Part shown: positions 24,081 to 32,864 of the stretch, piece by piece
How the letters are laid out: the number at the start of each line of letters is the position of its first letter
Numbering within the stretch: position 1 is the stretch's first letter
DNA from: Citrobacter braakii
GTDB lineage: Bacteria > Pseudomonadota > Gammaproteobacteria > Enterobacterales > Enterobacteriaceae
Direction of reading: 5' to 3'
Length of the DNA: 64,000 bases
NCBI RefSeq assembly: GCF_002075345.1
Contig: NZ_NAEW01000005.1
Span: forward strand, 124,001 to 188,000
Position numbers and translations under genes: made by a program
The notes under the pieces: generated by a model
What the model was told of the DNA's origin: nothing
What the model saw: only the letters and a program-made list of their open reading frames with translations
Databases searched by the model: none

Positions 24081-24504
24081 AATGGTAGCTGACTTATGAA
24101 TGTGCTGGGGATTCTATGTATTTAGCTGTGGCTTTACCATCATTTTTATCCAGGTTGTCTCAAAACGATGGAATTCGTGAGGCATTGTTTTAACCGGTAG
24201 CTATTTCAAAAATGTCTATTGGTACATTTACATGACTTAACGTCTTGTGCGGCGTGAGTTTTCTCGTGAATTGCTTCATTTTATATCTTAATGTTTTTAA
24301 TAGGTTATTTTAAATTTTGTTCAAAAAATATTCATTTCGGAATGCGTGATAATAAATGATATACTACTGCGCAATTTCAGGTAGCTAGCAGGCAGAAACC
24401 TTTCGAAAACATGGGAAGTAATCTTTGGTCGGTTCATGCAAGGATTACATGACTCTGATGTCGCAGATCGGGTATGTCTGGCGACGCGATGCGGATATTA
24501 ATGC
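24081..24504 (+). promoter_or_regulatory. Gene-free leader of the waaG operon, possible degenerate JUMPstart
   Basis: This 424-base AT-rich stretch holds no convincing ORF. In relatives, the leader before waaQ carries the promoter, the JUMPstart/ops element that recruits RfaH, and the small RNA RirA. Here I see TATACT at 24360-24365 as a possible -10, and GGTAGCTAGCAGGC at about 24381-24394, which resembles the 5' half of JUMPstart. The exact ops core GGCGGTAG is absent; GGCGACGCGATG at 24480-24491 is only a partial match. RfaH control is therefore plausible but unproven. Confidence 0.4.
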
Positions 24505-25629
24505 ATGAATATTGCTTTTTGTTTGTACAAATATTTTCCCTATGGCGGGTTACAGCGTGATTTCTTGCGGGTAGCGCTTACGGTTGCTGCTCGTGGTCAT
24601 CATGTCCAGGTGTTTACCCAGTCATGGCAGGGCGAGCGTCCGGAAGGACTGGAAATTATACTCGTCCCCGTCACATCCAGAACGAATCATGGGAAAAATG
24701 AGCAATATTATCAGTGGGTTCAGGCTTATTTAAGTCAGCATCCCGTCGATCGTGTCGTCGGGTTTAACAAAATGCCTGGGTTGGATGTGTATTACGCAGC
24801 CGACGTTTGCTACGCGGAGAAAGTTGCCCGTGAGAAAGGTTTTTTCTACAAGTTGACGCGTCGGTACCGGCATTACGCTGCATTTGAAAAAGCCGCATTT
24901 CAGCAAGGTGCTGGCACCATGCTGTTGATGTTAACCGATAAACAAATTGGTGACTTCAAACATCATTACCAAACTGAGAGCCAGCGTTTTCGTATTCTGC
25001 CACCAGGCATCTACCCTGACAGAAAGTATAGTCAGCAACCTGAAAACAGCAGGCAGATTGTCAGAGAAAAAAACGGTATTGGTTTCGATCAGTTCCTGCT
25101 CCTGCAGGTGGGTTCTGATTTCAAACGTAAAGGCGTGCCAAGAACATTACAGGCATTGGCTTCGCTACCTGAGGTTATACGTCACCGTACGCGATTGATG
25201 GTTGTTGGTCAGGATAAGGCCGATCGTTACCGTTCTCTGGCTTGTCAATTGGGTATCGAAGAACAAGTACAGTTCTTCTCGGGGCGAGATGATGTCGCTG
25301 AATTGATGTCTGCTGCTGATTTATTGCTTCACCCTGCTGTTCAGGAAGCTGCTGGTATTGTCTTGTTGGAGGCTGTAGTCGCCGGGCTGCCAGTATTAAC
25401 TACAGAAGTATGCGGCTATGCGGGTTATATTAATGCCGCCCGATGCGGAATCGTGATTCCTGAACCTTTTGAGCAGGTAAATCTGAATACAGCACTTTTC
25501 GATGCGCTGCAAAATAATGAGCAGAGAAGTCGTTGGGCCGAGAATGCTCGGCATTTTGCTGATACAGAAGATCTCTACAGCCTGGCGGATAAGGCTGCTG
25601 ATATCATTTTAGGCCTTGATAATGATTGA
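24505..25629 (+). CDS. waaG: LPS glucosyltransferase I WaaG
   Basis: GT4-family enzyme adding the first glucose of the outer core to heptose II from UDP-glucose. It has 374 residues. N-terminal [16 protein letters not shown] and the nucleotide-sugar motif [16 protein letters not shown] match the family; [17 protein letters not shown] is a WaaG signature. It is clearly diverged from the E. coli protein but unmistakable. Unusually, it is the first gene of the operon: the heptosyltransferase gene waaQ, normally in front, is not there. Its stop overlaps the start of waaP. Confidence 0.93.
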   Translation: MNIAFCLYKYFPYGGLQRDFLRVALTVAARGHHVQVFTQSWQGERPEGLEIILVPVTSRTNHGKNEQYYQWVQAYLSQHPVDRVVGFNKMPGLDVYYAADVCYAEKVAREKGFFYKLTRRYRHYAAFEKAAFQQGAGTMLLMLTDKQIGDFKHHYQTESQRFRILPPGIYPDRKYSQQPENSRQIVREKNGIGFDQFLLLQVGSDFKRKGVPRTLQALASLPEVIRHRTRLMVVGQDKADRYRSLACQLGIEEQVQFFSGRDDVAELMSAADLLLHPAVQEAAGIVLLEAVVAGLPVLTTEVCGYAGYINAARCGIVIPEPFEQVNLNTALFDALQNNEQRSRWAENARHFADTEDLYSLADKAADIILGLDND

Positions 25630-26419
25630 GTTAAAAGAACCATTTGCCACGCAATGGCAAGGAAAAGACCCGTTTACGGAAGTTACAAAGCTGGATGGGG
25701 AAGTTTTTCGCGCGCTGGAAACACGGCGTACCCTGCGTTTTGAGATGATGGGTAAGGGTTATTTTCTTAAATATCATCATGGAACCACACTTAAAGAAGT
25801 GGTGAAAAACCTTATTTCTTTACGTATGCCAGTACTGGGTGCAGATCGGGAGTGGCTGGCAATTCATCGCTTACAAGAACTCAATGTTGACACAATGACT
25901 GGTGTTGCATTTGGGCAGAAAGGACTGAATCCGTTAGCGCGAACCTCATTTATCATCACTGAAGATCTCTCTCCTGCCATCAGTCTTGAAGATTTTTGTG
26001 CAAGGTGGGGAGTTGAGCGTCCTGATTTTGTATTAAAACGGACCATTATTACCCGCGTGGCTGAAATGGTGGGTAAAATGCATCGGGGCGGAGTAAATCA
26101 TCGGGATTGCTATATTTGCCATTTCCTACTCCAACAGCCAATGCCGGCAGATGTTGCGGATATCAAACTCTCTGTGATTGATTTGCATCGTGCACAAATA
26201 CGTCAGCATGTACCGCGACGCTGGCGGGATAAGGATTTGATCGGACTCTATTTCTCTTCACTGGAGATCGGTTTGACGTCCAGAGATATCTACCGTTTTT
26301 TACGTGTCTATTTTTCGATGCCACTGCGCGAAATCTTTCGTCAGGAAGTCCGGTTGTTTGAACAGGCTGTCACAAAAGCGCAAAAAATAAGACAAAGAAC
26401 AATAAGAAAAGCGCTATAA
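25622..26419 (+). CDS. waaP: LPS core heptose I kinase WaaP
   Basis: Kinase that phosphorylates heptose I of the inner core, important for outer-membrane stability. It has 265 residues from the ATG at 25622 (MIELKEPF), equal to E. coli; an ATG two codons earlier is also possible. The catalytic motif [12 protein letters not shown] places the essential Asp at residue 162, the same position as in E. coli, and the metal-binding Asp is in [12 protein letters not shown]. It overlaps waaG by eight bases, so translation is coupled. Confidence 0.94.
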   Translation: MIELKEPFATQWQGKDPFTEVTKLDGEVFRALETRRTLRFEMMGKGYFLKYHHGTTLKEVVKNLISLRMPVLGADREWLAIHRLQELNVDTMTGVAFGQKGLNPLARTSFIITEDLSPAISLEDFCARWGVERPDFVLKRTIITRVAEMVGKMHRGGVNHRDCYICHFLLQQPMPADVADIKLSVIDLHRAQIRQHVPRRWRDKDLIGLYFSSLEIGLTSRDIYRFLRVYFSMPLREIFRQEVRLFEQAVTKAQKIRQRTIRKAL

Positions 26420-26449
26420 ATACCATATGAAGTTTGAGGCTATTTTATT

Positions 26450-27469
26450 ATGAACATTGATTTCCAGAAGCTAATCATTCAAAAACACGTTATCGACAGC
26501 TCTGCGCATGAGAAGACTAAAAAACTAAGTGTTGCGTATGGTGTCGATCGTAATTTTTTATTTGGATCCGGCATTTCTATGACCTCAGTATTAGTGAATA
26601 ATCCTGATATTGATATTCACTTTTATATAGCAACAGACTATATAGATGATGATTATCTGGAGAGCGTAAAACGCCTGACACAAATGTACAGTACGACGGT
26701 GACTGTTCTTGTGTTCGATAATGCGGCATTTCGTGAGTTGCCGAGTACGAAAGCATGGACTTATGCAATGTATTATCGTTATTTCGCATTTGAATATTTA
26801 AGTACCGAGTTAAGTTCTGTACTGTATCTTGATGCTGATGTCATTTGCAAAGGTTCTCTACGCGAACTTACCGAGGTTAATTTCTGTGGGGAATATGCTG
26901 CTGTTATCAATGATATTGATGAAGTGCGTATTAAGTCCGGTAACAGGCTTGGTATTCCTGAGCTGAGTAACGGTTATTTTAATTCTGGTGTGGTATTTGC
27001 GAATCTTGGAGTTTGGCGTGAACAGCAGTTGTTGACGAAGGCATTTTCTATCTTAGATAAACGCCAAAAGGAACTTCTGTATTTTGATCAGGATGTTCTA
27101 AATATATTATTTGTCGGTAATGTGATTTTCCTGAGACGGGATTTTAACTGCATTTATGGCGTGGATCAGGAACTAAAAAATAAAAACGATAAAATTTACC
27201 AGGATTATATTACAGATGATACTGTTTTAATACATTATGTCGGTGTCACTAAGCCATGGCATACTTGGGCAAAATATCCGGTGGCTAAATTCTTCATCGA
27301 CGCATATAAAAAATCTGCATGGGCAGGAAAGTCTTTATTAAATGCAAACACTGCAAAATTGTATAAGCGTAAATCCCGGCATGAGAGAGTGCAGCGTAAA
27401 TATATCCGCTCGGTGCTTAGTCATGTTATGTATATAAAGAACAAACTACATAATGCACGGTCTCATTAG
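26450..27469 (+). CDS. GT8 LPS core hexosyltransferase (WaaO/WaaI-like)
   Basis: Retaining glycosyltransferase of family GT8 with the C-terminal Glyco_transf_8C extension, 339 residues. The metal/nucleotide-binding DxD is Asp128-Ala-Asp130 in LYLDADVICKG; FNSGVVFANL, FDQDVLN and LIHYVGVTKPWHTWA are further family blocks. By position after waaP it should add the second outer-core hexose (glucose or galactose) onto the WaaG glucose, as WaaO or WaaI do. Which sugar cannot be told from sequence. A basic C-terminal tail (KRKSRHERVQRKY) probably binds the membrane face. AT-rich; a close paralogue follows. Confidence 0.8.
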   Translation: MNIDFQKLIIQKHVIDSSAHEKTKKLSVAYGVDRNFLFGSGISMTSVLVNNPDIDIHFYIATDYIDDDYLESVKRLTQMYSTTVTVLVFDNAAFRELPSTKAWTYAMYYRYFAFEYLSTELSSVLYLDADVICKGSLRELTEVNFCGEYAAVINDIDEVRIKSGNRLGIPELSNGYFNSGVVFANLGVWREQQLLTKAFSILDKRQKELLYFDQDVLNILFVGNVIFLRRDFNCIYGVDQELKNKNDKIYQDYITDDTVLIHYVGVTKPWHTWAKYPVAKFFIDAYKKSAWAGKSLLNANTAKLYKRKSRHERVQRKYIRSVLSHVMYIKNKLHNARSH

Positions 27470-27520
27470 TTAATAGAAGTGCAAATAATTTCCAGATAGC
27501 ATATTAAAAAGGTGTAGTAC

Positions 27521-28531
27521 ATGAATTTTGATTGTAATCAGTCTATTAAAGACATCATTGAGGTTTTTGGGGCTCCAGAGACTCAAACCCCACAACTCAA
27601 TATTGCATGGGGGGTTGATCAAAACTTTATGTTTGGAGCGGCAGTTTCGATGTCGTCCGTTTTACTACATAACAAAGATATCAGCATACATTTTCATCTT
27701 TTTACTGATTATCTTGATTCAGATTACCGCAAAAGATTAGAAAAACTAGCAAAGCAGTTTTCGACCAATATAACTGTATATGTGATGGATGCAGAAGGAT
27801 TAAAGATCCTTCCGTGTGGGAATGCATGGTCACATGCGACCTACTTCAGATTTATCGCGTTTGAGTATCTTAGCGAAAATATTGATAATCTTCTCTATAT
27901 TGACGCTGATGTTGTATGTAAAGGGTCACTTGTTGAGTTAACACAAATCACCCTGGAACATCATGTTGCAGCGGTTATTCAGGATGTTGAATATAGTCGG
28001 GTGTATGCCGCGCAGAGGCTTAATACTCCGGAATTTAACGAACAATACTTCAATGCTGGTGTTATATATGCAAATTTAAAGGAATGGAAAAAACAAAAGT
28101 TCTTTACTAAAGCATTTTCGATCCTCTTGGATAAGACCAGGAAATTCGCTTTTCTGGATCAGGATGTCTTAAATATAATGTTTTTTGGTAAGACAATTTT
28201 TTTACCAAGAATTTATGATGCAATTTACGGAATTAAACAAGAACTTAAAAGTAAGGACACATCAAGTTATAAAGAATATATAACTGATGATACGATCCTT
28301 ATCCATTATATTGGCGTAACTAAACCCTGGAATTCATGGGCAAATTACCCTTCAGCACAGTTTTTTGTTGATGCCTGGAAAGCTTCACCTTGGACGGATG
28401 TTCCATTGCTGCCAGCTAGAACGCCAAAACAGTATAAAAAGAAATCACGTCATGAAAGATTACAAGGGAAGTATTTCAACTCGATAATTAGCTATATTGG
28501 TTATTTGCGGGAAAAGTTAAAGAGTAAGTAA
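27521..28531 (+). CDS. GT8 LPS core hexosyltransferase (WaaJ/WaaR-like)
   Basis: Second GT8 enzyme with a Glyco_transf_8C tail, 336 residues. DxD is at 128-130 (LYIDADVVCKG), the same place as in the gene before it. Both share ITDDTxLIHYxGVTKPW and a basic SRHER tail, so they arose by duplication. By analogy with WaaJ/WaaR/WaaT it should add the third outer-core hexose. RBS AAAGGTG at 27508-27514. Last gene of the rightward operon, ending at a two-way terminator. Linkage and sugar are not determinable here. Confidence 0.78.
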   Translation: MNFDCNQSIKDIIEVFGAPETQTPQLNIAWGVDQNFMFGAAVSMSSVLLHNKDISIHFHLFTDYLDSDYRKRLEKLAKQFSTNITVYVMDAEGLKILPCGNAWSHATYFRFIAFEYLSENIDNLLYIDADVVCKGSLVELTQITLEHHVAAVIQDVEYSRVYAAQRLNTPEFNEQYFNAGVIYANLKEWKKQKFFTKAFSILLDKTRKFAFLDQDVLNIMFFGKTIFLPRIYDAIYGIKQELKSKDTSSYKEYITDDTILIHYIGVTKPWNSWANYPSAQFFVDAWKASPWTDVPLLPARTPKQYKKKSRHERLQGKYFNSIISYIGYLREKLKSK

Positions 28532-28559
28532 AAAAACTCCCGTAAGGGAGTTTTTTTTA
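28531..28559. terminator. Bidirectional terminator at the meeting point of the two waa operons
   Basis: CTCCC (28537-28541), loop GTAA, GGGAG (28546-28550), with six A on the left and eight T on the right. It works for transcripts from both sides and overlaps the last bases of both converging genes. Confidence 0.88.
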
Positions 28560-29501
28560 ACGTAATTTAGCCTTAAGGTATTTCATATACCATTTGAGAG
28601 AAGCGTAGTAATTTCCCTTTTTGGCTTCCTGGCGCGAGTAAACCCGGTAATCAGTAGGCCTCATACGCGGAGCATAAGAGCGCATTTCAGCGTCTCGCCA
28701 TGGTGTGAAGTGATGGTAGAAAAGAAAAAGTTGCTGTGAAAGCCCAGTATGTTCTTTATACCAAGGTTTTCTTCCACCAGTGAAATGAATGATGCGAGGC
28801 AAGATATCTTTTTGATAAAAAAAGGTGTCTTTTTGCTGATCTGTGAACCAGTTAAATAAGAAATTCCATCGTTTATCAATAAACTTAACGTTGCCGTCAA
28901 TTGCGATATTCAGAGCATCTTGGTCAAAATAAGGCAAGGATTTACCTTGTTCAAATAACACTGTATTTGCTTTATTTTCAATATCAAACTTGATCCAATT
29001 TTCAATGTTAATATATAAAAAGCCAGCATTAAAATAATGATCAGTACTAAGGCCCAAGCGTTTAGCATTTTTTGTATCATGAATATCGAGGGAGTCGTGG
29101 CTGACTGCGCAAATGACGTTGCTGATATCAATGCTGTTAATATCATTGAGCTTATCAAAACATAGTGTATCAGCATCTAAATAGATAAAATGCTCTATTT
29201 TATCTTTTAGTAAGCGCGGTACGGCCAGACGCATATAGGTAGAGCGGTTCAGGTGTTTGATTGCAAAGTCATTATTATACTTTTCAATCTCTTCTTTATC
29301 GATATTGATAACCTGAATTTTATCACTGGTTGAACGTAGTTTATTGATTTCTTCGTCAGTAACATCATAGACAAAGACGAAAAATGACAGGTCTTGCTCT
29401 GGGTTGTTCATTATGACCGACATAATGGACACTGCTACATATTCCAGATAATTGGCATCTGTACAGTAAGCAATATTAATAACGTTATTTTTGCTGTCCA
29501 T
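28557..29501 (-). CDS. GT8-family glycosyltransferase, third copy
   Basis: GT8 enzyme of 314 residues, more distant from the two rightward copies. DxD at Asp109-Asp111 (FIYLDADTLCFDKL), then YFNAGFLYINIENW, YFDQDALN and IIHFTGGRKPW, a pattern close to LgtC-like galactosyltransferases. The C-terminal tail SRQEAKKGNYYASLKWY is basic and amphipathic, as in membrane-associated core transferases. Its ATG directly follows the stop of the heptosyltransferase gene, so it is the last gene of the hldD-waaF-waaC-waaL operon. Probably it extends or branches the outer core; sugar and linkage unknown. Confidence 0.75.
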   Translation of the reverse strand: MDSKNNVINIAYCTDANYLEYVAVSIMSVIMNNPEQDLSFFVFVYDVTDEEINKLRSTSDKIQVINIDKEEIEKYNNDFAIKHLNRSTYMRLAVPRLLKDKIEHFIYLDADTLCFDKLNDINSIDISNVICAVSHDSLDIHDTKNAKRLGLSTDHYFNAGFLYINIENWIKFDIENKANTVLFEQGKSLPYFDQDALNIAIDGNVKFIDKRWNFLFNWFTDQQKDTFFYQKDILPRIIHFTGGRKPWYKEHTGLSQQLFLFYHHFTPWRDAEMRSYAPRMRPTDYRVYSRQEAKKGNYYASLKWYMKYLKAKLR

Positions 29502-30557
29502 TTATGCTTTCTCATTACCTTTAACATTGTCACTATCATGAAGTACCGTATCGATAGCGTCAATCACGACCTGTTCCGGAATCCAAGTTAGATATTTTTT
29601 TGACCGATCGAGTTCATCTCGCGAAGGCATCGGATGGTACTCGCCAGCCCAAATCAATACGGCTTTATCAGACCACGGCTTCCATTGTCGGTAATTGGTG
29701 GCGCCAAACAGGCATACCTGCGGTGTCCTTAGCGCTGCGGCCATATGCATAGGTGCAGAATCGACACCAATGTACAAAACAGCATGGTCAATCAACGCGG
29801 CTAGTTGCAGAAAGGTCGTTTTACCTGCCAGCGTCAGGTCAGGAGACGATTGACACAGTGCAGCAATACGCTGGACCTGTTGCTGCTCACTCAATGCAGG
29901 CCCACAGGTAAGATAAACATGTAAACCACGCTGATGCAGATGGTCTATAACATGAGCGAATTTCTCATCATCCCAGCATTTAAACTCTTGTCTGGCAGTG
30001 GGTTGAATAACGACATATTTTTGCGCAGGCAGTGTAGGCAACAGAGATACCAGATGTTGATAATCCTCCTGAAGATAACTCAGTGACATCTCTTTCTTGA
30101 GTTCTGCTTCGCTAAACCCAATGCCTTTTAGAATAGATAGGTTTTGTTCAACAATATGCGTCCCAACGGATGGCGTTACTCGCGTAAAAAGTCGGTTCCA
30201 CTGCTCTTTATCGCGCTTAAAGGCAATTGAAGGAAGGCGTAAAGAGGCGATAAGTGCTCCAATTGGCCATTGTTCTGTGAGGTTAATAATCAAGTCATAG
30301 TGATTTTTCTTCAGTTGTTGACGCACTGAAAGATAATTTTTTACTGTTGCCAACAGGCCTTGTTTTTTCTCAATGAGATAAAAATTATTGATATCTTTAT
30401 GGGCGGCCAGAATTGCTTTGGTATCTTTATAGAGGAGCAGATCGATCTTAGCCTGTGGATAACGAGCCCGAATGCTGGCAATGACGGGCGTGATTAACAG
30501 AACATCCCCATAAAACTTGAGCTTGCAAATAAGCACATGGTCAATTTTTTCAAACAT
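29502..30557 (-). CDS. ADP-heptose:LPS heptosyltransferase, WaaQ- or WaaU-like
   Basis: GT9 enzyme of 351 residues that adds heptose from ADP-heptose to the core. CKLKFYGDVLLITPVIAS at the N-terminus, YVVIQPTARQEFKCW and IGVDSAPMHMAAAL are the heptosyltransferase blocks. Two roles fit: WaaQ (heptose III on heptose II) or WaaU (heptose IV on the outer core). I lean to WaaQ, because no waaQ lies in its usual place before waaG and the WaaH glucuronosyltransferase encoded nearby needs heptose III, but next-to-waaL is the WaaU position in K-12. One base separates it from the GT2 gene upstream. Confidence 0.75.
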   Translation of the reverse strand: MFEKIDHVLICKLKFYGDVLLITPVIASIRARYPQAKIDLLLYKDTKAILAAHKDINNFYLIEKKQGLLATVKNYLSVRQQLKKNHYDLIINLTEQWPIGALIASLRLPSIAFKRDKEQWNRLFTRVTPSVGTHIVEQNLSILKGIGFSEAELKKEMSLSYLQEDYQHLVSLLPTLPAQKYVVIQPTARQEFKCWDDEKFAHVIDHLHQRGLHVYLTCGPALSEQQQVQRIAALCQSSPDLTLAGKTTFLQLAALIDHAVLYIGVDSAPMHMAAALRTPQVCLFGATNYRQWKPWSDKAVLIWAGEYHPMPSRDELDRSKKYLTWIPEQVVIDAIDTVLHDSDNVKGNEKA

Positions 30558-30558
30558 G

Positions 30559-31572
30559 TTAAATTCCTTTTCGAAAAAATAAGCTCTTGCAAGCAGATAA
30601 TACCTTATATCTCATTTCTGAAATGGAGCGGTCAATATGGGGATATTTCATCTTAAGAATTATTTTTTTATTAACAATTTTTGTGTCACAGGATGCAAGC
30701 GCATTATGAATATCATTCAGCATACTTTCACTATAACGATAATAACCTTTTTTCTTGCGTAATAGTTTGCGTCCTTCCAGAAAACAGTTGATGATCATTA
30801 GTGTGGCAACAGTACGTTTTGCGTTATTTTTATTTATATAATTATACATTTTCCGCATAGCAAAAAAGATACTATCCGCATCGCTATCAATAATATTCTC
30901 GGTAATGCTCTTATCATTTAACCGGTAAAAATATAGTTTATTCTCAATCTTTAATATTTTATGGCATTTAAAGTATTGGAAAGGGCAGAAAATCATGTCT
31001 TCATACCGACGATGTTCTTCGAATCGATCGTTACCAATCACGTTACGATGGAAGATTTTTGTCATGAGATGCCATTGTCCTGCCCGGAATATTGGAAGTA
31101 GAGGGGTATAATCATCATCCGATAATATAATTTCGTGCTGATTAATATCATTTTTTATACCAGATGAATTCTGATACAGATTGTTCATATCTCTGGTTAG
31201 ATTAAATTCGAGAATATCATATTTTTCGTCTCTCAATTTAGGAAGAAGGATAGTGAAATAATCTGTGCAGACAATATCGTCACTGTCAATAAACCCAATA
31301 TATTTCCCTGTCGCATGGGTAAGGCCAACGTTACGAGTGATTGCAACGCCTTGATTTTTTTGGCTAATATACTTAACGTTGTGGCATTTCTGCTCACGAT
31401 AAAATGCCTTGATACGTTCTTCAGTTAAATCTGTTGAGCCATCATTAACAATTATTATCTCCACATCATCAGTGATGCTCTGATGGATCGACGCCAACGT
31501 CGCCGTGATGAGTTCAGCATTATTGTATGTAGGTATAATAATGCTCAGTAAATAACCTGAAGCGCTATTCAT
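30559..31572 (-). CDS. GT2-family glycosyltransferase of the LPS core
   Basis: Inverting GT-A fold transferase of 337 residues. LLSIIIPTYNNAELI and VNDGSTD form the nucleotide site; DSDD at 96-99 (FIDSDDI) is the metal-binding DxD; RYEDMIFCPF in the middle supplies the catalytic ED pair. A GT2 gene beside waaL recalls waaV of the E. coli R1 core (beta-1,3-glucosyltransferase), but I cannot show orthology. Its start overlaps the waaL stop by eight bases. The gene is markedly AT-rich, suggesting horizontal exchange. Confidence 0.75.
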   Translation of the reverse strand: MNSASGYLLSIIIPTYNNAELITATLASIHQSITDDVEIIIVNDGSTDLTEERIKAFYREQKCHNVKYISQKNQGVAITRNVGLTHATGKYIGFIDSDDIVCTDYFTILLPKLRDEKYDILEFNLTRDMNNLYQNSSGIKNDINQHEIILSDDDYTPLLPIFRAGQWHLMTKIFHRNVIGNDRFEEHRRYEDMIFCPFQYFKCHKILKIENKLYFYRLNDKSITENIIDSDADSIFFAMRKMYNYINKNNAKRTVATLMIINCFLEGRKLLRKKKGYYRYSESMLNDIHNALASCDTKIVNKKIILKMKYPHIDRSISEMRYKVLSACKSLFFRKGI

Positions 31573-32848
31573 AGCATGATTCTCTCGTTGGATTCGAGCT
31601 CAGCACTGCTGCAATACATAACGCCAGCATGCTGCTCAAGGCTTCACCCTTGGCATACAATAATAAATCACTCAAGCCATAGATAGCGATAGCGCCTGAG
31701 ATGACGAACAATAGAGGACTACGTTGCCAGTAAGCTCTTAAAAACATAGCGGTATAGAGCAAGAGTAGCACAATAACCCCGGAGATGCCCTTTAGCGAAA
31801 AGGTATCAATAATTTCGTTATGCAAATGTACGTTAATGAACTTAAGCGTCCCTTGTAGGGAAGTATCCTGGACGGCAAGTCGCTGAATTTCCGCCCCTCG
31901 TTGTTCAAGTGACTGCCCCCAGTGATGACCTTTCCCTGCTTCAATTCCTGCCCGTTGCATCGCAAGTCGCGCACCAATAGAGGTATTGCTGTTGTTTTGA
32001 TTATAAGAGTGCAGATCGATCAGGAAGTTCTGGTAGCGACTTTCAATGACTGGTTTTAAGGGGATCGCAGCAATCCCGACCAGTATTACAAAACCCAGTA
32101 GCGCCCTTAACAGTATGTTGTGGTTGTGGCGGTAGTGGATGAAAAATAGTCCGATACTCAGGAGCGGATATACCAAAATCGCAGCCCGAGTTTGTGTGGT
32201 GATGATGACCGCCAGTGAGATCAAAAAATGTAACAAGTACAGTGAAACCGTATGTCTCAGGCGCAGATTAATGATCGCTTGCGAGGCTAATAATGCAATT
32301 AGTGTCAGAGAGTAAGCCGTGCCGGTTTGATGTTCAAAACCAAGAGCAACGCGGTACCTTAAAGGGTTTTGTGCTCCACTAAGTTGATAACCCGCGAAAA
32401 GATACAAACCGATTGCCGTAAGAATCACCCAGATACTGGTCAAGCGGATTTTATTAGTACTTGGTGCTTGTGATGTTAGTATGGTCATCACCAGCGCGGC
32501 AAAAATCATCACTTTGCCACCGTTCTGGTATGAACGGTAGGCGCCGGTAAAAGCTGAACCCGGTTGTTTAAATATTTCTACCCATATAATCTGGAGTAAC
32601 CCGAAGAGCAGCAACATAAAAGGCAAAACCAGGTTTTGTTTGTTACTGCACACATGCTTTATGTTTTTTCCTATAAGCGGCAGAGACAGAGCTGTGGAGA
32701 AAATAAATACCTTCAGCGCTTCATCTGGATTGACCAGCACCATCGCAAGGGTTGCCAGGATCCCGGCATAAAATAAGAAGTATATAAAATCGAATGGATT
32801 GTTTTTTATACTACAAATAAAGCGAGAAAACATGTGTTGGCGAAGCAT
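31565..32848 (-). CDS. waaL: O-antigen ligase WaaL
   Basis: Inner-membrane ligase that joins O-antigen from undecaprenyl diphosphate to the finished core on the periplasmic side. It has 427 residues and 10-12 hydrophobic segments. The two key sites are seen: Arg221 in TQTRAAILVYP and the periplasmic NVHLHNEIID at about 339-348, whose His343 corresponds to the essential His near 337 in E. coli. RBS AAGAGATGAAC supports the start at 32848. WaaL varies with core type, and this one differs much from K-12, in line with a different acceptor. Confidence 0.9.
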   Translation of the reverse strand: MLRQHMFSRFICSIKNNPFDFIYFLFYAGILATLAMVLVNPDEALKVFIFSTALSLPLIGKNIKHVCSNKQNLVLPFMLLLFGLLQIIWVEIFKQPGSAFTGAYRSYQNGGKVMIFAALVMTILTSQAPSTNKIRLTSIWVILTAIGLYLFAGYQLSGAQNPLRYRVALGFEHQTGTAYSLTLIALLASQAIINLRLRHTVSLYLLHFLISLAVIITTQTRAAILVYPLLSIGLFFIHYRHNHNILLRALLGFVILVGIAAIPLKPVIESRYQNFLIDLHSYNQNNSNTSIGARLAMQRAGIEAGKGHHWGQSLEQRGAEIQRLAVQDTSLQGTLKFINVHLHNEIIDTFSLKGISGVIVLLLLYTAMFLRAYWQRSPLLFVISGAIAIYGLSDLLLYAKGEALSSMLALCIAAVLSSNPTRESCYE

Positions 32849-32864
32849 GGTTCATCTCTTAAAG

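Noticed and set aside
24480-24491. ops element (GGCGACGCGATG)
   Set aside because: It matches the ops sequence only at its ends, so I kept it as a weak candidate in the leader entry and not as a feature.
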